Shown here: positions 32,769 through 41,175 of the stretch, one piece after another
Numbering within the stretch: the first letter of the stretch is position 1
Layout of the letters: every line of letters starts with the position of its first letter
Source: Bacillota bacterium
Lineage (GTDB): Bacteria > Bacillota > Clostridia > Acetivibrionales > DSM-1351
Direction of reading: 5' to 3'
DNA length: 45,974 bases
NCBI GenBank assembly: GCA_023443515.1
Contig: JAEZUC010000042.1
Coordinates: 1-45,974 of the forward strand
The notes under the pieces: model-generated
The model's database searches: none
Seen by the model: only the letters and a program-made list of their open reading frames with translations
What the model was told of the DNA's origin: nothing
Program-made: the position numbers and the translations under genes

Positions 32769-33050
32769 CTAAACTTTACTGTCAACAGGTACATTATATT
32801 CAACAATTGCCTTCCTAATTTCGGCATTTGTGCATTTTTCTCCTGAAGAGATTTTCTGTGCAATAGCTTCGATAACATTATCTGTAATAACCAGGTGCCT
32901 TAACTTCTTTTTTTTAGGAGTCTCCAATCTTCTGGATTTTCCATCACTGATGAATACATAATTATCATCCATCAACCCTGTTATTACAAATATTTTTCCT
33001 GCGTCCCGCCCTGCTTTAGAAAGTACTACCTGTCCCAGGACTACATTCAA
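32769..33050 (-). CDS. KOW-domain RNA-binding protein (L14e-like)
   Basis: 93 residues, ATG after GAGGTGA. The N-terminal KOW motif (LGQVVLSKAGRDAGKIFVITG) resembles the SH3-like fold of eukaryotic/archaeal L14e and L6e (COG2163). A basic RRLETPKKKKLRHL patch near 40-53 should bind RNA. This family occurs between map and infA in many clostridia but has no assigned role; a ribosome-linked function is inference from place and fold. Intergenic spacing (54 bases to infA) suggests co-translation with its neighbours. Confidence 0.82.
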   Translation of the reverse strand: MNVVLGQVVLSKAGRDAGKIFVITGLMDDNYVFISDGKSRRLETPKKKKLRHLVITDNVIEAIAQKISSGEKCTNAEIRKAIVEYNVPVDSKV

Positions 33051-33157
33051 TGTAATTCACCTCTAAGCATAAAATTTACACAGTCAAACCAAATATAAAT
33101 TATACAGGAAAACTAAAATTATAACAATACAATTTATAAAAAAATCTAAAATATTTA

Positions 33158-33925
33158 TTAGAACCTTGTTAATATAACCGGTCCGTTATTAGTAATTGCC
33201 ACTGTATTCTCGTAGTGTGCAGATAGCGATTTGTCTGCTGTTACGACAGTCCATCTGTTATCTAAAACTTTTACACTATAGCCACCTGCATTGATCATTG
33301 GCTCAACAGCAATTGTCATCCCGCTTTCAAGCCGTGGGCCTCTTCTCTTTGTAGCGTAATTTGGTATATCAGGCATCTCATGTAAATTTCTTCCAATGCC
33401 ATGCCCCACGAAATCTCTTACAACCGAAAAGCCTTTGCTCTCAGCATGATTTTGTATAGCTACTGAAATATCCCTTATGTGATTGCCTACTACCATTTGT
33501 TCTAATCCTTCAAAAAAACTCTGGCGCGTTTCATCAATAAGTCTTTGTGCCTCATCAGTCACCGTTCCTACAGGGAAGGTCCTAGCTGCGTCTGCATGAT
33601 ATCCGTTTAGATACACACCAATATCTATACTGATAATATCGCCATCTTTTAAAGGGTTTAAACTTGGTATACCATGAACCACTTCTTCATTGACAGATGC
33701 ACATATACTGGCGGGAAACGGCTCCATTCCAGGAAGACCTACATCGTATCCTTTAAAAGAAGGAGTTGCATGATTCTTTGTGATATATTCCTCAGCAATT
33801 CTATCCAACTCCTTTGTGGTAACACCCGGTACAGTATTTTTCTTAATTAGTTGTAGAGTTCCATATAGGATTTCTCCGGCTTTTTTCATCTTTTCAATTT
33901 CAGACTGTGATTTTATAGTAAACAT
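33158..33925 (-). CDS. map: Methionine aminopeptidase, type I
   Basis: 255 residues, ATG one base after the adk stop codon, with AGGT upstream. All five metal ligands are at family-typical places: D101, D112, H175, E208 and E239, with substrate-site H84 in VVHGIP. It removes the initiator methionine cotranslationally. There is no N-terminal zinc or SH3 extension, so it is the short type Ia form. A 107-base gap separates it from the KOW-protein gene. Confidence 0.97.
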   Translation of the reverse strand: MFTIKSQSEIEKMKKAGEILYGTLQLIKKNTVPGVTTKELDRIAEEYITKNHATPSFKGYDVGLPGMEPFPASICASVNEEVVHGIPSLNPLKDGDIISIDIGVYLNGYHADAARTFPVGTVTDEAQRLIDETRQSFFEGLEQMVVGNHIRDISVAIQNHAESKGFSVVRDFVGHGIGRNLHEMPDIPNYATKRRGPRLESGMTIAVEPMINAGGYSVKVLDNRWTVVTADKSLSAHYENTVAITNNGPVILTRF

Positions 33926-33926
33926 C

Positions 33927-34571
33927 TTAAATACCTAAAACTTTCATTACACGTCTTGAAGTTTCTGTAACTTCTCCGGCACCTACTGCTATTTTCAGCT
34001 TACCAGCTTTATCATAATAATTGATGAGTGGCTGTGTTTGTTTATGGTAAGTTTGCAATCTGTTCAATACCGTTTCTGCAGCGTCATCAGCTCTTTGAAT
34101 AACAGGAGACTTACATACGTCACATATTCCTTCTTCTTTTGTAGGATTGAATACAACATTATATGTTGCGCCACAATTGTTGCATACACGTCTTCCAGAC
34201 ATTCTCTGTATAATATCTTCATCCTTTACTTCTATTAAAAGAGCAACGTCCAGATATATATTCATCTCCACCAATACCTTATCTAGATATTCCGCCTGAG
34301 GTATTGTTCTTGGGAAACCATCTAAAATAAATCCGTTAGCACAGTCGGCATTTCCCAATCTGTCCTTTACTATTTCCACAGTCAGTTCGTCCGGTACAAG
34401 TTCTCCTTTGTCCATATACTCTTTTGCCTTTTGTCCAAGAGGAGTATTTCCCTTTATGTTTTCTCTGAAAATATCACCGGTTGAAATGTGGGGAATATTT
34501 AATTTTTCAGAAATAGTTTTTGCTTGAGTTCCCTTTCCTGCTCCGGGAGCTCCTAATAAAATGATCCTCAT
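33927..34571 (-). CDS. adk: Adenylate kinase, zinc-lid form
   Basis: 214 residues. P-loop GAPGAGKGT at 7-15, NMP-binding STGDIFRENIK near 30-40 and GFILDGFPRT near 80-89. The lid carries zinc ligands C130, C133, C150 and C153, as in Bacillus. It interconverts ATP, ADP and AMP. Standard position between secY and map. Confidence 0.97.
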   Translation of the reverse strand: MRIILLGAPGAGKGTQAKTISEKLNIPHISTGDIFRENIKGNTPLGQKAKEYMDKGELVPDELTVEIVKDRLGNADCANGFILDGFPRTIPQAEYLDKVLVEMNIYLDVALLIEVKDEDIIQRMSGRRVCNNCGATYNVVFNPTKEEGICDVCKSPVIQRADDAAETVLNRLQTYHKQTQPLINYYDKAGKLKIAVGAGEVTETSRRVMKVLGI

Positions 34572-34607
34572 TTATTGTCACCTCTTTACAATTACTCATA
34601 ACATTAA

Positions 34608-34641
34608 GTTTAGGGCTTATGACGTATCATAAACCCCAAAC
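34608..34641 (-). other. Hairpin between secY and adk
   Basis: GTTT-A-GGGCTTATGA (34608-34622) pairs with TCATAAACCC-C-AAAC (34627-34641), apart from one mismatch or wobble and one internal A/C position, around the tetraloop CGTA. It lies in a 102-base gap and may act as a processing or attenuation element. Confidence 0.4.
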
Positions 34642-34673
34642 CATTTGCTAACCAATCTAATTTTTAAAGGATC

Positions 34674-35966
34674 TTATTCCAAGAATCCTTTATAGTGTCT
34701 CATAAGCATTTGTGACTCGATTTGTCTTACAGTATCAATTGCAACACCAACTAAGATAAGAACACTGGTTCCTGCAAACCATACCCCTTGTACTCCTGTA
34801 ATCCAACCTATAATATATGGGAATATAGTTATAAGAGCAAGGAACAATGCACCAAACCAAGTTATCCTGTTCAATACCCTTGCAATATAATCAGAAGTTG
34901 GCTTACCTGGTCTGATACCCGGTATAAATCCTCCATTCTTCTTCATATTATTAGCCAGCTCAATCGGATTGAACTGAACATAAGTATAGAAGAATGTAAA
35001 TCCGATAATTAATAATGCATAAAGTATCGCATAGGACCAATGACCTGACCAATTCTTTATAAATCCAGCAAATCCGCCAGTTGCATTAGGTCTTGCAAAT
35101 CCAACAATTGTTGATGGAAGCATCATGATAGACATTGCAAAAATTATAGGAATAACACCTGCCCAGTTTACCTTTATTGGTAAGTGAGTGCTTTGTCCTC
35201 CATAAACCTTTCTACCAACAACTCTTTTAGCATATTGTACAGGTATACGACGTTCAGCTTGGTTAACCCAAACAACGCATGTGATAACAGCAACAAATAC
35301 AAGAATTATTCCTATTATTGCTAGAATACCTACAGCACCACTACCTAAGTTACCTAAAGTGTAGTTCCTGTAAATGTAGCTTGCTCCATTAGGACCAGCT
35401 GACAGTATACCTGCAAAAATCAACATTGATATACCATTTCCAATACCGTACTCTGTGATTTGTTCACCGAGCCACATCAAAAATGCTGTACCGGCAGTAA
35501 GTGTAAGTGTTACTGTAATGAAGGTTATAACGTTAAGTCCTGAAATAAGTGCACCTCTAAGACCAATAGTAATGGCTGTAGCCTGTAAGAATGCCAAAAT
35601 TACTGTTGCATATCTTATCCATTGACCTATCTTTTTCCTGCCCTCTTCGCCTTCCTTTGATAACTGTTCCAATTTTGGAATAGCAATCGTTAACAACTGC
35701 ATAATTATTGATGCATTGATATATGGTGTTATACTCATTGCAAATATAGTTGCATTTTTGAACGAACCACCACCAATGATATCAATAAAATTAAACAACT
35801 GTCCACCCTTTGATATAAGATCAGCAAACCAATCAGGGTTAAGTCCAGGAACAGGTATTCTAGATCCTAATCTGAAAATTAGGAGAAGGCCAATAGTTAT
35901 TAAAATCTTTTTCTTTAAATCAGGAATTTTCCAGGAATTCTTAAGTGTATCCATCATTCCACTCAC
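34674..35966 (-). CDS. secY: Protein translocase subunit SecY
   Basis: 430 residues from a GTG start six bases after GAGGTGG and one base after the rplO stop; ATGs at codons 4 and 5 are possible alternatives. Ten membrane helices. The plug and pore region follows RLGSRIPVPG, and the cytoplasmic loops with QAERRIPVQYAKRVVGRKVYGGQ and NPIELANNMKKNGGFIPGIRPG are diagnostic. It forms the SecYEG channel used by signal-peptide proteins such as the nuclease here. Length is normal. Confidence 0.98.
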   Translation of the reverse strand: MSGMMDTLKNSWKIPDLKKKILITIGLLLIFRLGSRIPVPGLNPDWFADLISKGGQLFNFIDIIGGGSFKNATIFAMSITPYINASIIMQLLTIAIPKLEQLSKEGEEGRKKIGQWIRYATVILAFLQATAITIGLRGALISGLNVITFITVTLTLTAGTAFLMWLGEQITEYGIGNGISMLIFAGILSAGPNGASYIYRNYTLGNLGSGAVGILAIIGIILVFVAVITCVVWVNQAERRIPVQYAKRVVGRKVYGGQSTHLPIKVNWAGVIPIIFAMSIMMLPSTIVGFARPNATGGFAGFIKNWSGHWSYAILYALLIIGFTFFYTYVQFNPIELANNMKKNGGFIPGIRPGKPTSDYIARVLNRITWFGALFLALITIFPYIIGWITGVQGVWFAGTSVLILVGVAIDTVRQIESQMLMRHYKGFLE

Positions 35967-35967
35967 G

Positions 35968-36411
35968 TTATACCACCTCGACCTTTCCTCCCGCAGCTTC
36001 TATCTTTTCAGTAGCTGTTTTTGTAAATTTAGTCGCTTGAACTGTTAACTTTTTAGTTAACTCTCCGTTACCTAAAATTGCTACTCCATCTATAATCTTT
36101 TTAGCAAGGCCGGAGGATTTAAGAAGCTCTTCAGTTACAACAGTACCCTCATCAAAAATATTCAAATCAGATACATTAACTTCTGTATACTTTTTAGAAA
36201 ACTCGTAGTTATTAAATCCTCTTTTTGGTAATCGCATATACAAAGGCATTTGACCACCTTCAAAACCTGGTCTAACACCACCGCCGGCACGGGCATTTTG
36301 TCCTTTGTGACCCTTACCACCGGTTTTACCATTACCACTGCCTATACCTCTACCTTTTCTATTAGGTAGCTTTTTTGATCCAGGAGCAGGCTGTAATTCA
36401 AATAATTTCAT
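35968..36411 (-). CDS. rplO: 50S ribosomal protein uL15
   Basis: 147 residues. Glycine/lysine-rich N-terminal extension (KLPNRKGRGIGSGNGKTGGKGHKGQ in part), GFEGGQMPLYMRLPKRGF and the C-terminal globular ILGNGELTKKLTVQA segment. It is a late-assembly protein of the large subunit. One base separates it from secY and 14 from rpmD. Confidence 0.98.
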   Translation of the reverse strand: MKLFELQPAPGSKKLPNRKGRGIGSGNGKTGGKGHKGQNARAGGGVRPGFEGGQMPLYMRLPKRGFNNYEFSKKYTEVNVSDLNIFDEGTVVTEELLKSSGLAKKIIDGVAILGNGELTKKLTVQATKFTKTATEKIEAAGGKVEVV

Positions 36412-36425
36412 TGACTACACCTCCC

Positions 36426-36605
36426 TTATATTTCTTCTACACAAACAAGATGTGAAACTTTTCTAATCATTCCTCTAATTTGAGGGTTATCATTCTGTTC
36501 AACTGTAGTTCCGATTTTACCTAAACCAAGAGCTTTTACAGTTGCAGCTTGACTCTTAACAGCCTTATTTGTGCTCTTCTTTAGAGTTATCTTTAACTTA
36601 GCCAT
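36426..36605 (-). CDS. rpmD: 50S ribosomal protein uL30
   Basis: 59 residues read directly: MAKLKITLKKSTNKAVKSQA, ATVKALGLGKIGTTVEQNDN, PQIRGMIRKVSHLVCVEEI. This is the short bacterial uL30 form. It begins 12 bases after rpsE with a GGGGGGACATTAA-type site and ends 14 bases before rplO, its usual place. Confidence 0.97.
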   Translation of the reverse strand: MAKLKITLKKSTNKAVKSQAATVKALGLGKIGTTVEQNDNPQIRGMIRKVSHLVCVEEI

Positions 36606-36617
36606 TTAATGTCCCCC

Positions 36618-37121
36618 CTAGCCCAGAATCTCTTCTGCTGTTTTTCCGCGAAGTCTGGCAACTTCTTCAGCTGTCTTTAGCTGAGCAAGACCTTCAATAG
36701 TTGCATTAACCATATTAATTGGGTTGTTTGATCCCAATGACTTCGTTCTTATATCACGAATTCCTGCAAGTTCAAGTACGGCTCTTACAGGTCCACCGGC
36801 AATAACTCCGGTACCTTGTCCAGCAGGTTTAAGTAATACTTTTCCTGCTCCAAACACTCCGATCGCTTCGTGTGGAATTGTTGTTTCAACAAGTGGAACT
36901 TTAATCAGGTTCTTCTTAGCATCTTCAATACCTTTACGAATAGCTTCAGGTATTTCAGCAGCTTTACCCATTCCACTTCCAACATAGCCGTTCTCGTCTC
37001 CTACTACTACTAACGCACTGAAACGAAAATTTCTACCACCTTTAACAACCTTTGTTACACGTCCTATATTAACAACTTTTTCTTTGAGTTCTCCTAAAGT
37101 GCTGGCATCAATTCGTTGCAT
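36618..37121 (-). CDS. rpsE: 30S ribosomal protein uS5
   Basis: 167 residues, ATG after AAGGAGGGG. The double-stranded-RNA-binding part (VNIGRVTKVVKGGRNFRFSALVVVGD in part) and the GAGKVLLKPAGQGTGVIAGGPVRAVLEL region match uS5. The mutation sites known for spectinomycin response lie in the first loop, which looks ordinary. 18 bases after rplR. Confidence 0.98.
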   Translation of the reverse strand: MQRIDASTLGELKEKVVNIGRVTKVVKGGRNFRFSALVVVGDENGYVGSGMGKAAEIPEAIRKGIEDAKKNLIKVPLVETTIPHEAIGVFGAGKVLLKPAGQGTGVIAGGPVRAVLELAGIRDIRTKSLGSNNPINMVNATIEGLAQLKTAEEVARLRGKTAEEILG

Positions 37122-37139
37122 GTATTCCCCTCCTTCTCC

Positions 37140-37508
37140 TTAAAAATCCAAGCCTGCTTCTCTAGCAGCATCAGCAAGCTCTTTAACTCTTCCATGATAG
37201 AGATATCCGCCTCTATCAAAAACAACTTTTTTTATACCCTTGTCAATAGCCTTTGAAGCTATTAATTTTCCAACCTCTTTAGCTGCTTCCTTGTTTCCAC
37301 CGTTAGCAACTTTTCCTTTTAACGCGGCATCAAGGGTTGAAGCGGATACAAGAGTATTACCGGTTGTATCATCGATTATCTGAACATAAATGTTGTTTAA
37401 ACTTCTAAAAACGTTCATTCTTGGACGCTCAACAGTTCCAGTAATCTTTTTGCGTACTCTCAGATGCTTTCTGAGTCTTACTTCGTTTCTATTTGCTTTA
37501 TTAATCAT
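37140..37508 (-). CDS. rplR: 50S ribosomal protein uL18
   Basis: 122 residues. Basic opening (NRNEVRLRKHLRVRKKI), PRMNVFRSLNNIYVQIIDD and the ending VVFDRGGYLYHGRVKELADAAREAGLDF split across the C terminus are typical. It binds 5S rRNA with uL5. Seventeen bases after rplF. Confidence 0.98.
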   Translation of the reverse strand: MINKANRNEVRLRKHLRVRKKITGTVERPRMNVFRSLNNIYVQIIDDTTGNTLVSASTLDAALKGKVANGGNKEAAKEVGKLIASKAIDKGIKKVVFDRGGYLYHGRVKELADAAREAGLDF

Positions 37509-37525
37509 TTACTCTCATCTCCTTT

Positions 37526-38077
37526 CTACTTTTTACCCTTGCCACCAGTCTTACCTTCTTTACGTCTTATAACTTCAGTTTCGTATTTGATACCCTTACC
37601 CTTATAAGGTTCAGGTGGTCTCTTTTCACGAATCTTAGCAGCTACTTCTCCAACTACCTGTTTGTCAATTCCCTTAACAATTATCTTGTTTGGTGCAGGA
37701 ACTTCGGTAACAATACCTTCAGGATCTTCCATTTCAACAGGATGTGAATAACCAAGTGTTAAAACTAACTTCTTACCCTGTTTCTGTGCTCTGTAACCAA
37801 CACCGTTGATGTCAAGAGACTTTTGATATCCATTGGTAACACCTTCCACCATATTGTTTATAAGTGTTCTTGTTAAACCATGAAGTGCTTTGTGCATTTT
37901 TAAATCAGATGGTCTTTCAACAACTATCTGCTCAGCTTCTATCTTTATAATCATATCCTTGTGGAACTGTTTTGCAAGAGTTCCTTTTGTACCTTTTACA
38001 GTCAATAAATTGTCGCCCTCTAGTTTAACTGTTACACCCTTTGGAACAGCTATTGGCAACTTTCCTATTCTTGACAT
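37526..38077 (-). CDS. rplF: 50S ribosomal protein uL6
   Basis: 183 residues, ATG after GGAGGTATATGAC. MSRIGKLPIAVPKGV opening, the two similar halves of the L6 fold, and the C-terminal PPEPYKGKGIKYETEVIRRKEGKTGGKGKK region. It lies near the factor-binding site beside the sarcin-ricin loop. Preceded by a 116-base gap with a 16-bp hairpin, unusual for this operon. Confidence 0.98.
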   Translation of the reverse strand: MSRIGKLPIAVPKGVTVKLEGDNLLTVKGTKGTLAKQFHKDMIIKIEAEQIVVERPSDLKMHKALHGLTRTLINNMVEGVTNGYQKSLDINGVGYRAQKQGKKLVLTLGYSHPVEMEDPEGIVTEVPAPNKIIVKGIDKQVVGEVAAKIREKRPPEPYKGKGIKYETEVIRRKEGKTGGKGKK

Positions 38078-38135
38078 GTCATATACCTCCAGTTCTTAAA
38101 ATTATGGGCCTTTTAATGCCCTTTTCAGACCTTAG

Positions 38136-38174
38136 AGTATTTTCAAATTCTTTAAATAAGAATTTGAAAATACT
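38136..38174 (-). other. 16-bp perfect hairpin between rpsH and rplF
   Basis: AGTATTTTCAAATTCT (38136-38151) and AGAATTTGAAAATACT (38159-38174) enclose TTAAATA. A second small hairpin, GGGC (38106-38109) / GCCC (38118-38121), follows downstream in the minus direction. The exit is not T-rich, so full termination is unlikely; partial attenuation, RNase processing or mRNA stabilisation are options. Confidence 0.6.
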
Positions 38175-38193
38175 TTACCTGAGGATTTATAAC

Positions 38194-38592
38194 TTACCAA
38201 ACAAATGCCAGAACTTCTCCGCCTATACCTTCTACTCTGGCTTTCCTGTCAGTCATTATTCCCTTTGATGTTGAGATTACTGCAATACCGAGTCCACCCA
38301 ATACCTTAGGTAGTTCGTCTTTTCCTGCGTATACTCTCAAACCAGGCTTACTAATTCTCTTTATTCCAGTTATAACGTTTTGCTTATTGTTAGTGTACTT
38401 TAAGCTAACTCTAAGTACTCCTTGCTTACCGTCACTAATTTCTTCAAAATTCTTAATATATCCTTCTTCCAGCAAAATGTTTGCTATAGACCTCTTGAGG
38501 TTGGAAGCGGGTATATCAACTGATTCATGTTTAGCAGAACCTGCATTTCTTATTCTGGTTAACATATCAGCTATTGCATCAGTAATTTGCAT
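38194..38592 (-). CDS. rpsH: 30S ribosomal protein uS8
   Basis: 132 residues. DAIADMLTRIRNAGSAKHESVDIPASNLKR opening (in part), and the closing GGLGIAVISTSKGIMTDRKARVEGIGGEVLAFVW region contains the S8 signature. It is a central 16S assembly protein and the operon autoregulator in E. coli. 24 bases after rpsN. Confidence 0.98.
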   Translation of the reverse strand: MQITDAIADMLTRIRNAGSAKHESVDIPASNLKRSIANILLEEGYIKNFEEISDGKQGVLRVSLKYTNNKQNVITGIKRISKPGLRVYAGKDELPKVLGGLGIAVISTSKGIMTDRKARVEGIGGEVLAFVW

Positions 38593-38616
38593 ATGTTTAA
38601 CCTCCTTCCAATGATA

Positions 38617-38802
38617 TTACCAGCTTGCTTTCTTAACGCCAGGTATTTGACCTTTGTACGCTAATTGTCTAAAGCATAAACGGCAAATTCCAAATTTTCT
38701 AATGTATGCATGTGGTCTTCCACATATTTTACATCTATTGTAAGCCCTAGTACTAAACTTGGGCGTACGCTGTTGCTTTATAATCATAGATTTCTTTGCC
38801 AT
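38617..38802 (-). CDS. rpsN: 30S ribosomal protein uS14, type Z
   Basis: 61 residues, ATG after AAGGAGGG. Zinc ligands C24-x2-C27 and C40-x2-C43 (RCKICGRPHAYIRKFGICRLC) identify the short zinc-binding form typical of Gram-positives. 15 bases after rplE. Confidence 0.98.
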   Translation of the reverse strand: MAKKSMIIKQQRTPKFSTRAYNRCKICGRPHAYIRKFGICRLCFRQLAYKGQIPGVKKASW

Positions 38803-38817
38803 GCCTTCAATCCCTCC

Positions 38818-39360
38818 TTAGCTCTGGCTGAATGGCATACCAAGTAATTTCAAAAGCTCTTTGGCTTCTTCATCACTCTTAGCCGTAGTTACAAAAACGA
38901 TATCCATTCCTCTTAACTTATCAACCTTGTCATACTCAATTTCAGGGAATATCAGCTGGTCTTTTACACCCATAGAGTAATTACCTCTACCGTCAAATGA
39001 GTTGTTAGAAAGACCTCTAAAGTCTCTTACTCTAGGAATAGCTACATTAAAGAGCTTGTCAACGAATTCATACATTCTTTCGCCTCTCAATGTAACCTTA
39101 CAGCCAATATTCATTCCTTGTCTCAATTTAAATGCAGCTACTGACTTTTTAGCCTTTGTTACAATCGGCTTCTGTCCGGTAATCAATGTCATATCATTTA
39201 CTGCTGAATCCATAGCCTTTGGGTTGTCCTTTACTTCTCCGACTCCCATATTCAGAACTATCTTTTCAAGCTTTGGAATCTGCATTCTACTGCTATATTT
39301 AAACTTCTCTTTCAAAGCAGGAACTGCTTCACTAAGATATTTATCTTTTAACCTTGCCAT
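38818..39360 (-). CDS. rplE: 50S ribosomal protein uL5
   Basis: 180 residues, the normal length. LEKIVLNMGVGEVKDNPKAMD near 30-50, TGQKPIVTKAKKSVAAFKLRQG and RDFRGLSNNSFDGRGNYSMGVKDQLIFPEI split across the second half. It binds 5S rRNA and contacts uS13 across the subunit interface. Confidence 0.98.
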   Translation of the reverse strand: MARLKDKYLSEAVPALKEKFKYSSRMQIPKLEKIVLNMGVGEVKDNPKAMDSAVNDMTLITGQKPIVTKAKKSVAAFKLRQGMNIGCKVTLRGERMYEFVDKLFNVAIPRVRDFRGLSNNSFDGRGNYSMGVKDQLIFPEIEYDKVDKLRGMDIVFVTTAKSDEEAKELLKLLGMPFSQS

Positions 39361-39387
39361 CTGCTATACCTCCTTTCGGCAGTGCTA

Positions 39388-39738
39388 TTAACCTTCTTTG
39401 TTTTTATCTAATACTATATCAATAATTTCATTACAGCTCTTACAAGTTCTAGCCTTCTGCCCGTTGTCGAGAATTTTCTTTGCAACTTTGGTAGGCTTAC
39501 CACATTTGTCACAAACCAACATTACATTTGAACTGTCTATATGTGACTCCTGATGGATAATACCACCTTGTTGATACTTTCCTCTAGGCTTTTTGTGCTT
39601 TGTTGACATGTTAACGCCTTCAACAAGTACTTGATTAGAAGAAGGATTTACGCTTAATACCTTGCCCTTCTTGCCTCTATCTTTTCCTGAAAGCACAAGA
39701 ACTGTGTCATTCTTTCTTACATGAACTTTGTTTGCCAA
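39388..39738 (-). CDS. rplX: 50S ribosomal protein uL24 with C-terminal zinc motif
   Basis: 116 residues. The N-terminal KOW motif (DTVLVLSGKDRGKKGKVLSV) is followed by MSTKHKKPRGKYQQGGIIHQE. The C terminus has CDKC and CKSC pairs about 20 residues apart, the four-cysteine zinc form of uL24. It is an early-assembly protein at the tunnel exit. Confidence 0.97.
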   Translation of the reverse strand: MANKVHVRKNDTVLVLSGKDRGKKGKVLSVNPSSNQVLVEGVNMSTKHKKPRGKYQQGGIIHQESHIDSSNVMLVCDKCGKPTKVAKKILDNGQKARTCKSCNEIIDIVLDKNKEG

Positions 39739-39756
39739 ATTAAGCCGCCTCCTTCC

Positions 39757-40125
39757 TTACAATACTTCCGGTGCAAGAGAAAGAATTTTCATAAAATCCT
39801 TGTCTCTTAATTCTCTTGCAACAGGTCCAAATATACGAGTTCCTCTTGGGTTCTTATCATCTTTAATTATAACTGCAGCGTTTTCATCAAATCTGATGTA
39901 AGATCCATCGGGTCTTCTAACGCCTTTCTTAGAGCGTACAATAACGCACTTTACAACGTCACCTTTTTTTACAACACCGCCGGGTGTTGCATTTTTAACA
40001 GAAGCTACTATAACATCACCTATATTAGCATACTTTCTCCAAGAACCGCCAAGAACTTTTATACACATAAGTTCTTTAGCTCCGGTATTATCAGCTACTT
40101 TCATTCTAGACTGAACTTGAATCAT
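39757..40125 (-). CDS. rplN: 50S ribosomal protein uL14
   Basis: The ATG at 40125 after GGAGGTACCACT gives 122 residues (MIQVQSRMKVADNTGAKE), the universal uL14 length; an in-frame TTG at 40143 would place the ribosome-binding site inside the gene. VVKKGDVVKCVIVRSKKGVRRPDGSYIRFDENAAVII and the closing IFGPVARELR segments match. It forms bridges with the small subunit. Confidence 0.98.
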   Translation of the reverse strand: MIQVQSRMKVADNTGAKELMCIKVLGGSWRKYANIGDVIVASVKNATPGGVVKKGDVVKCVIVRSKKGVRRPDGSYIRFDENAAVIIKDDKNPRGTRIFGPVARELRDKDFMKILSLAPEVL

Positions 40126-40168
40126 AGTGGTACCTCCTTCCAAAATTTCTGCTCAGACTGCACATATA

Positions 40169-40426
40169 TTATTGTGCCTTTTCAACGATTTCAACAAGTC
40201 TCCATCTCTTTTCCTTACTCAATGGTCTTGTTTCCATTACTTTAACTTTATCACCAATCTGGCATTGATTTTCTTCATCATGTGCCTTTAGTTTATAAGT
40301 TCTCTTAACAATTTTTCCGTATAACGGATGCTTTACACTAGTTTCTATAGCAACAACAATAGTTTTATCCATCTTATTGCTGACAACCTTGCCAACCCTA
40401 GTCTTTCTTAAAGCTCTTTCAACCAA
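40169..40426 (-). CDS. rpsQ: 30S ribosomal protein uS17
   Basis: 85 residues from a TTG start after AGGAGGTAATTCCAC; no closer ATG fits the family start (MVERALRKTRVGKVVSNKMD). The OB-fold core has TIVVAIETSVKHPLYGKIVKRT and GDKVKVMETRPLSKEKRWRLVEI. It is a primary 16S rRNA binder. A 121-base gap with only a weak CTTTGT/ACAAAG stem separates it from rpmC. Confidence 0.97.
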   Translation of the reverse strand: MVERALRKTRVGKVVSNKMDKTIVVAIETSVKHPLYGKIVKRTYKLKAHDEENQCQIGDKVKVMETRPLSKEKRWRLVEIVEKAQ

Positions 40427-40547
40427 GTGGAATTACCTCCTTCCGAATACTATGTCTTTGTGATACTATCAATCGATATATTACAAAGAACATAACTGAC
40501 GTTATTCATTATGGTTAAGGTTTTATAATTACTTAAGCAAATAGTTA

Positions 40548-40748
40548 TTACTTGTTATTGCTAAGTTCTTTTTCCCTTATTATTGTTTTAACTCTGGCAA
40601 TGGATTTTTTAACATCCTTAAGTTTCATTGGGTTCTCAAGCTGATTTGTAGCAAGCTGAAATCTAAGCTTAAAGAGTTCAGACTTTAATTCGCCCAATTC
40701 CTTGTTCAATTCAACAATATCCTTTTCTCTGATTTCACTAGCTTTCAT
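40548..40748 (-). CDS. rpmC: 50S ribosomal protein uL29
   Basis: The ATG at 40748 gives 66 residues (MKASEIREKDIVELNKELGE), the usual length. It overlaps the last 11 bases of rplP, so it should be translated by coupling; GGTGG upstream is a weak site. The two-helix hairpin ends LRFQLATNQLENPMKLKDV, KKSIARVKTIIREKE. It lies at the tunnel exit next to uL23. Confidence 0.97.
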   Translation of the reverse strand: MKASEIREKDIVELNKELGELKSELFKLRFQLATNQLENPMKLKDVKKSIARVKTIIREKELSNNK

Positions 40749-41175
40749 TTGCTTCACCACCCATTTCTGTCTCGCGGGTTACAAATTTACATTTAACCGG
40801 AAGTTTGTGCATAGCGAGTCTTAATGCCTCTCTAGCTGTCTCTTCGGGTACTCCCGCAATTTCAAATAATACTCTTCCAGGTTTTACTACTGCTACCCAA
40901 TATTCAGGTGAACCTTTACCACTACCCATACGAGTTTCAGCAGGTTTCTTTGTTACCGGCTTATCCGGGAATATTTTAATCCAAACCTTACCGCCACGCT
41001 TGATGAAACGAGTCATTGCTATTCTGGCAGCCTCAATCTGGTTGCTTGTTATCCAAGCAGGTTCCATAGCCTGAATTCCGAACTCACCATTACTAACAAA
41101 GTTACCTCTGGTAGCTTTTCCGGTCATTCTGCCTCTGTGAACCCTTCTATGTTTTACTCTTTTGGGCATTAACAT
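40738..41175 (-). CDS. rplP: 50S ribosomal protein uL16
   Basis: 145 residues. The ATG at 41175 overlaps the rpsC stop codon as TAATG, seven bases after GGAGGGG. PKRVKHRRVHRGRMTGKATRGN, RRGGKVWIKIFPDKPVTKKPAETRMGSGKG in shifted form, and the RVLFEIAGVPEETAREALRLA helix match. It sits near the A-site tRNA elbow. Confidence 0.98.
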   Translation of the reverse strand: MLMPKRVKHRRVHRGRMTGKATRGNFVSNGEFGIQAMEPAWITSNQIEAARIAMTRFIKRGGKVWIKIFPDKPVTKKPAETRMGSGKGSPEYWVAVVKPGRVLFEIAGVPEETAREALRLAMHKLPVKCKFVTRETEMGGEANES

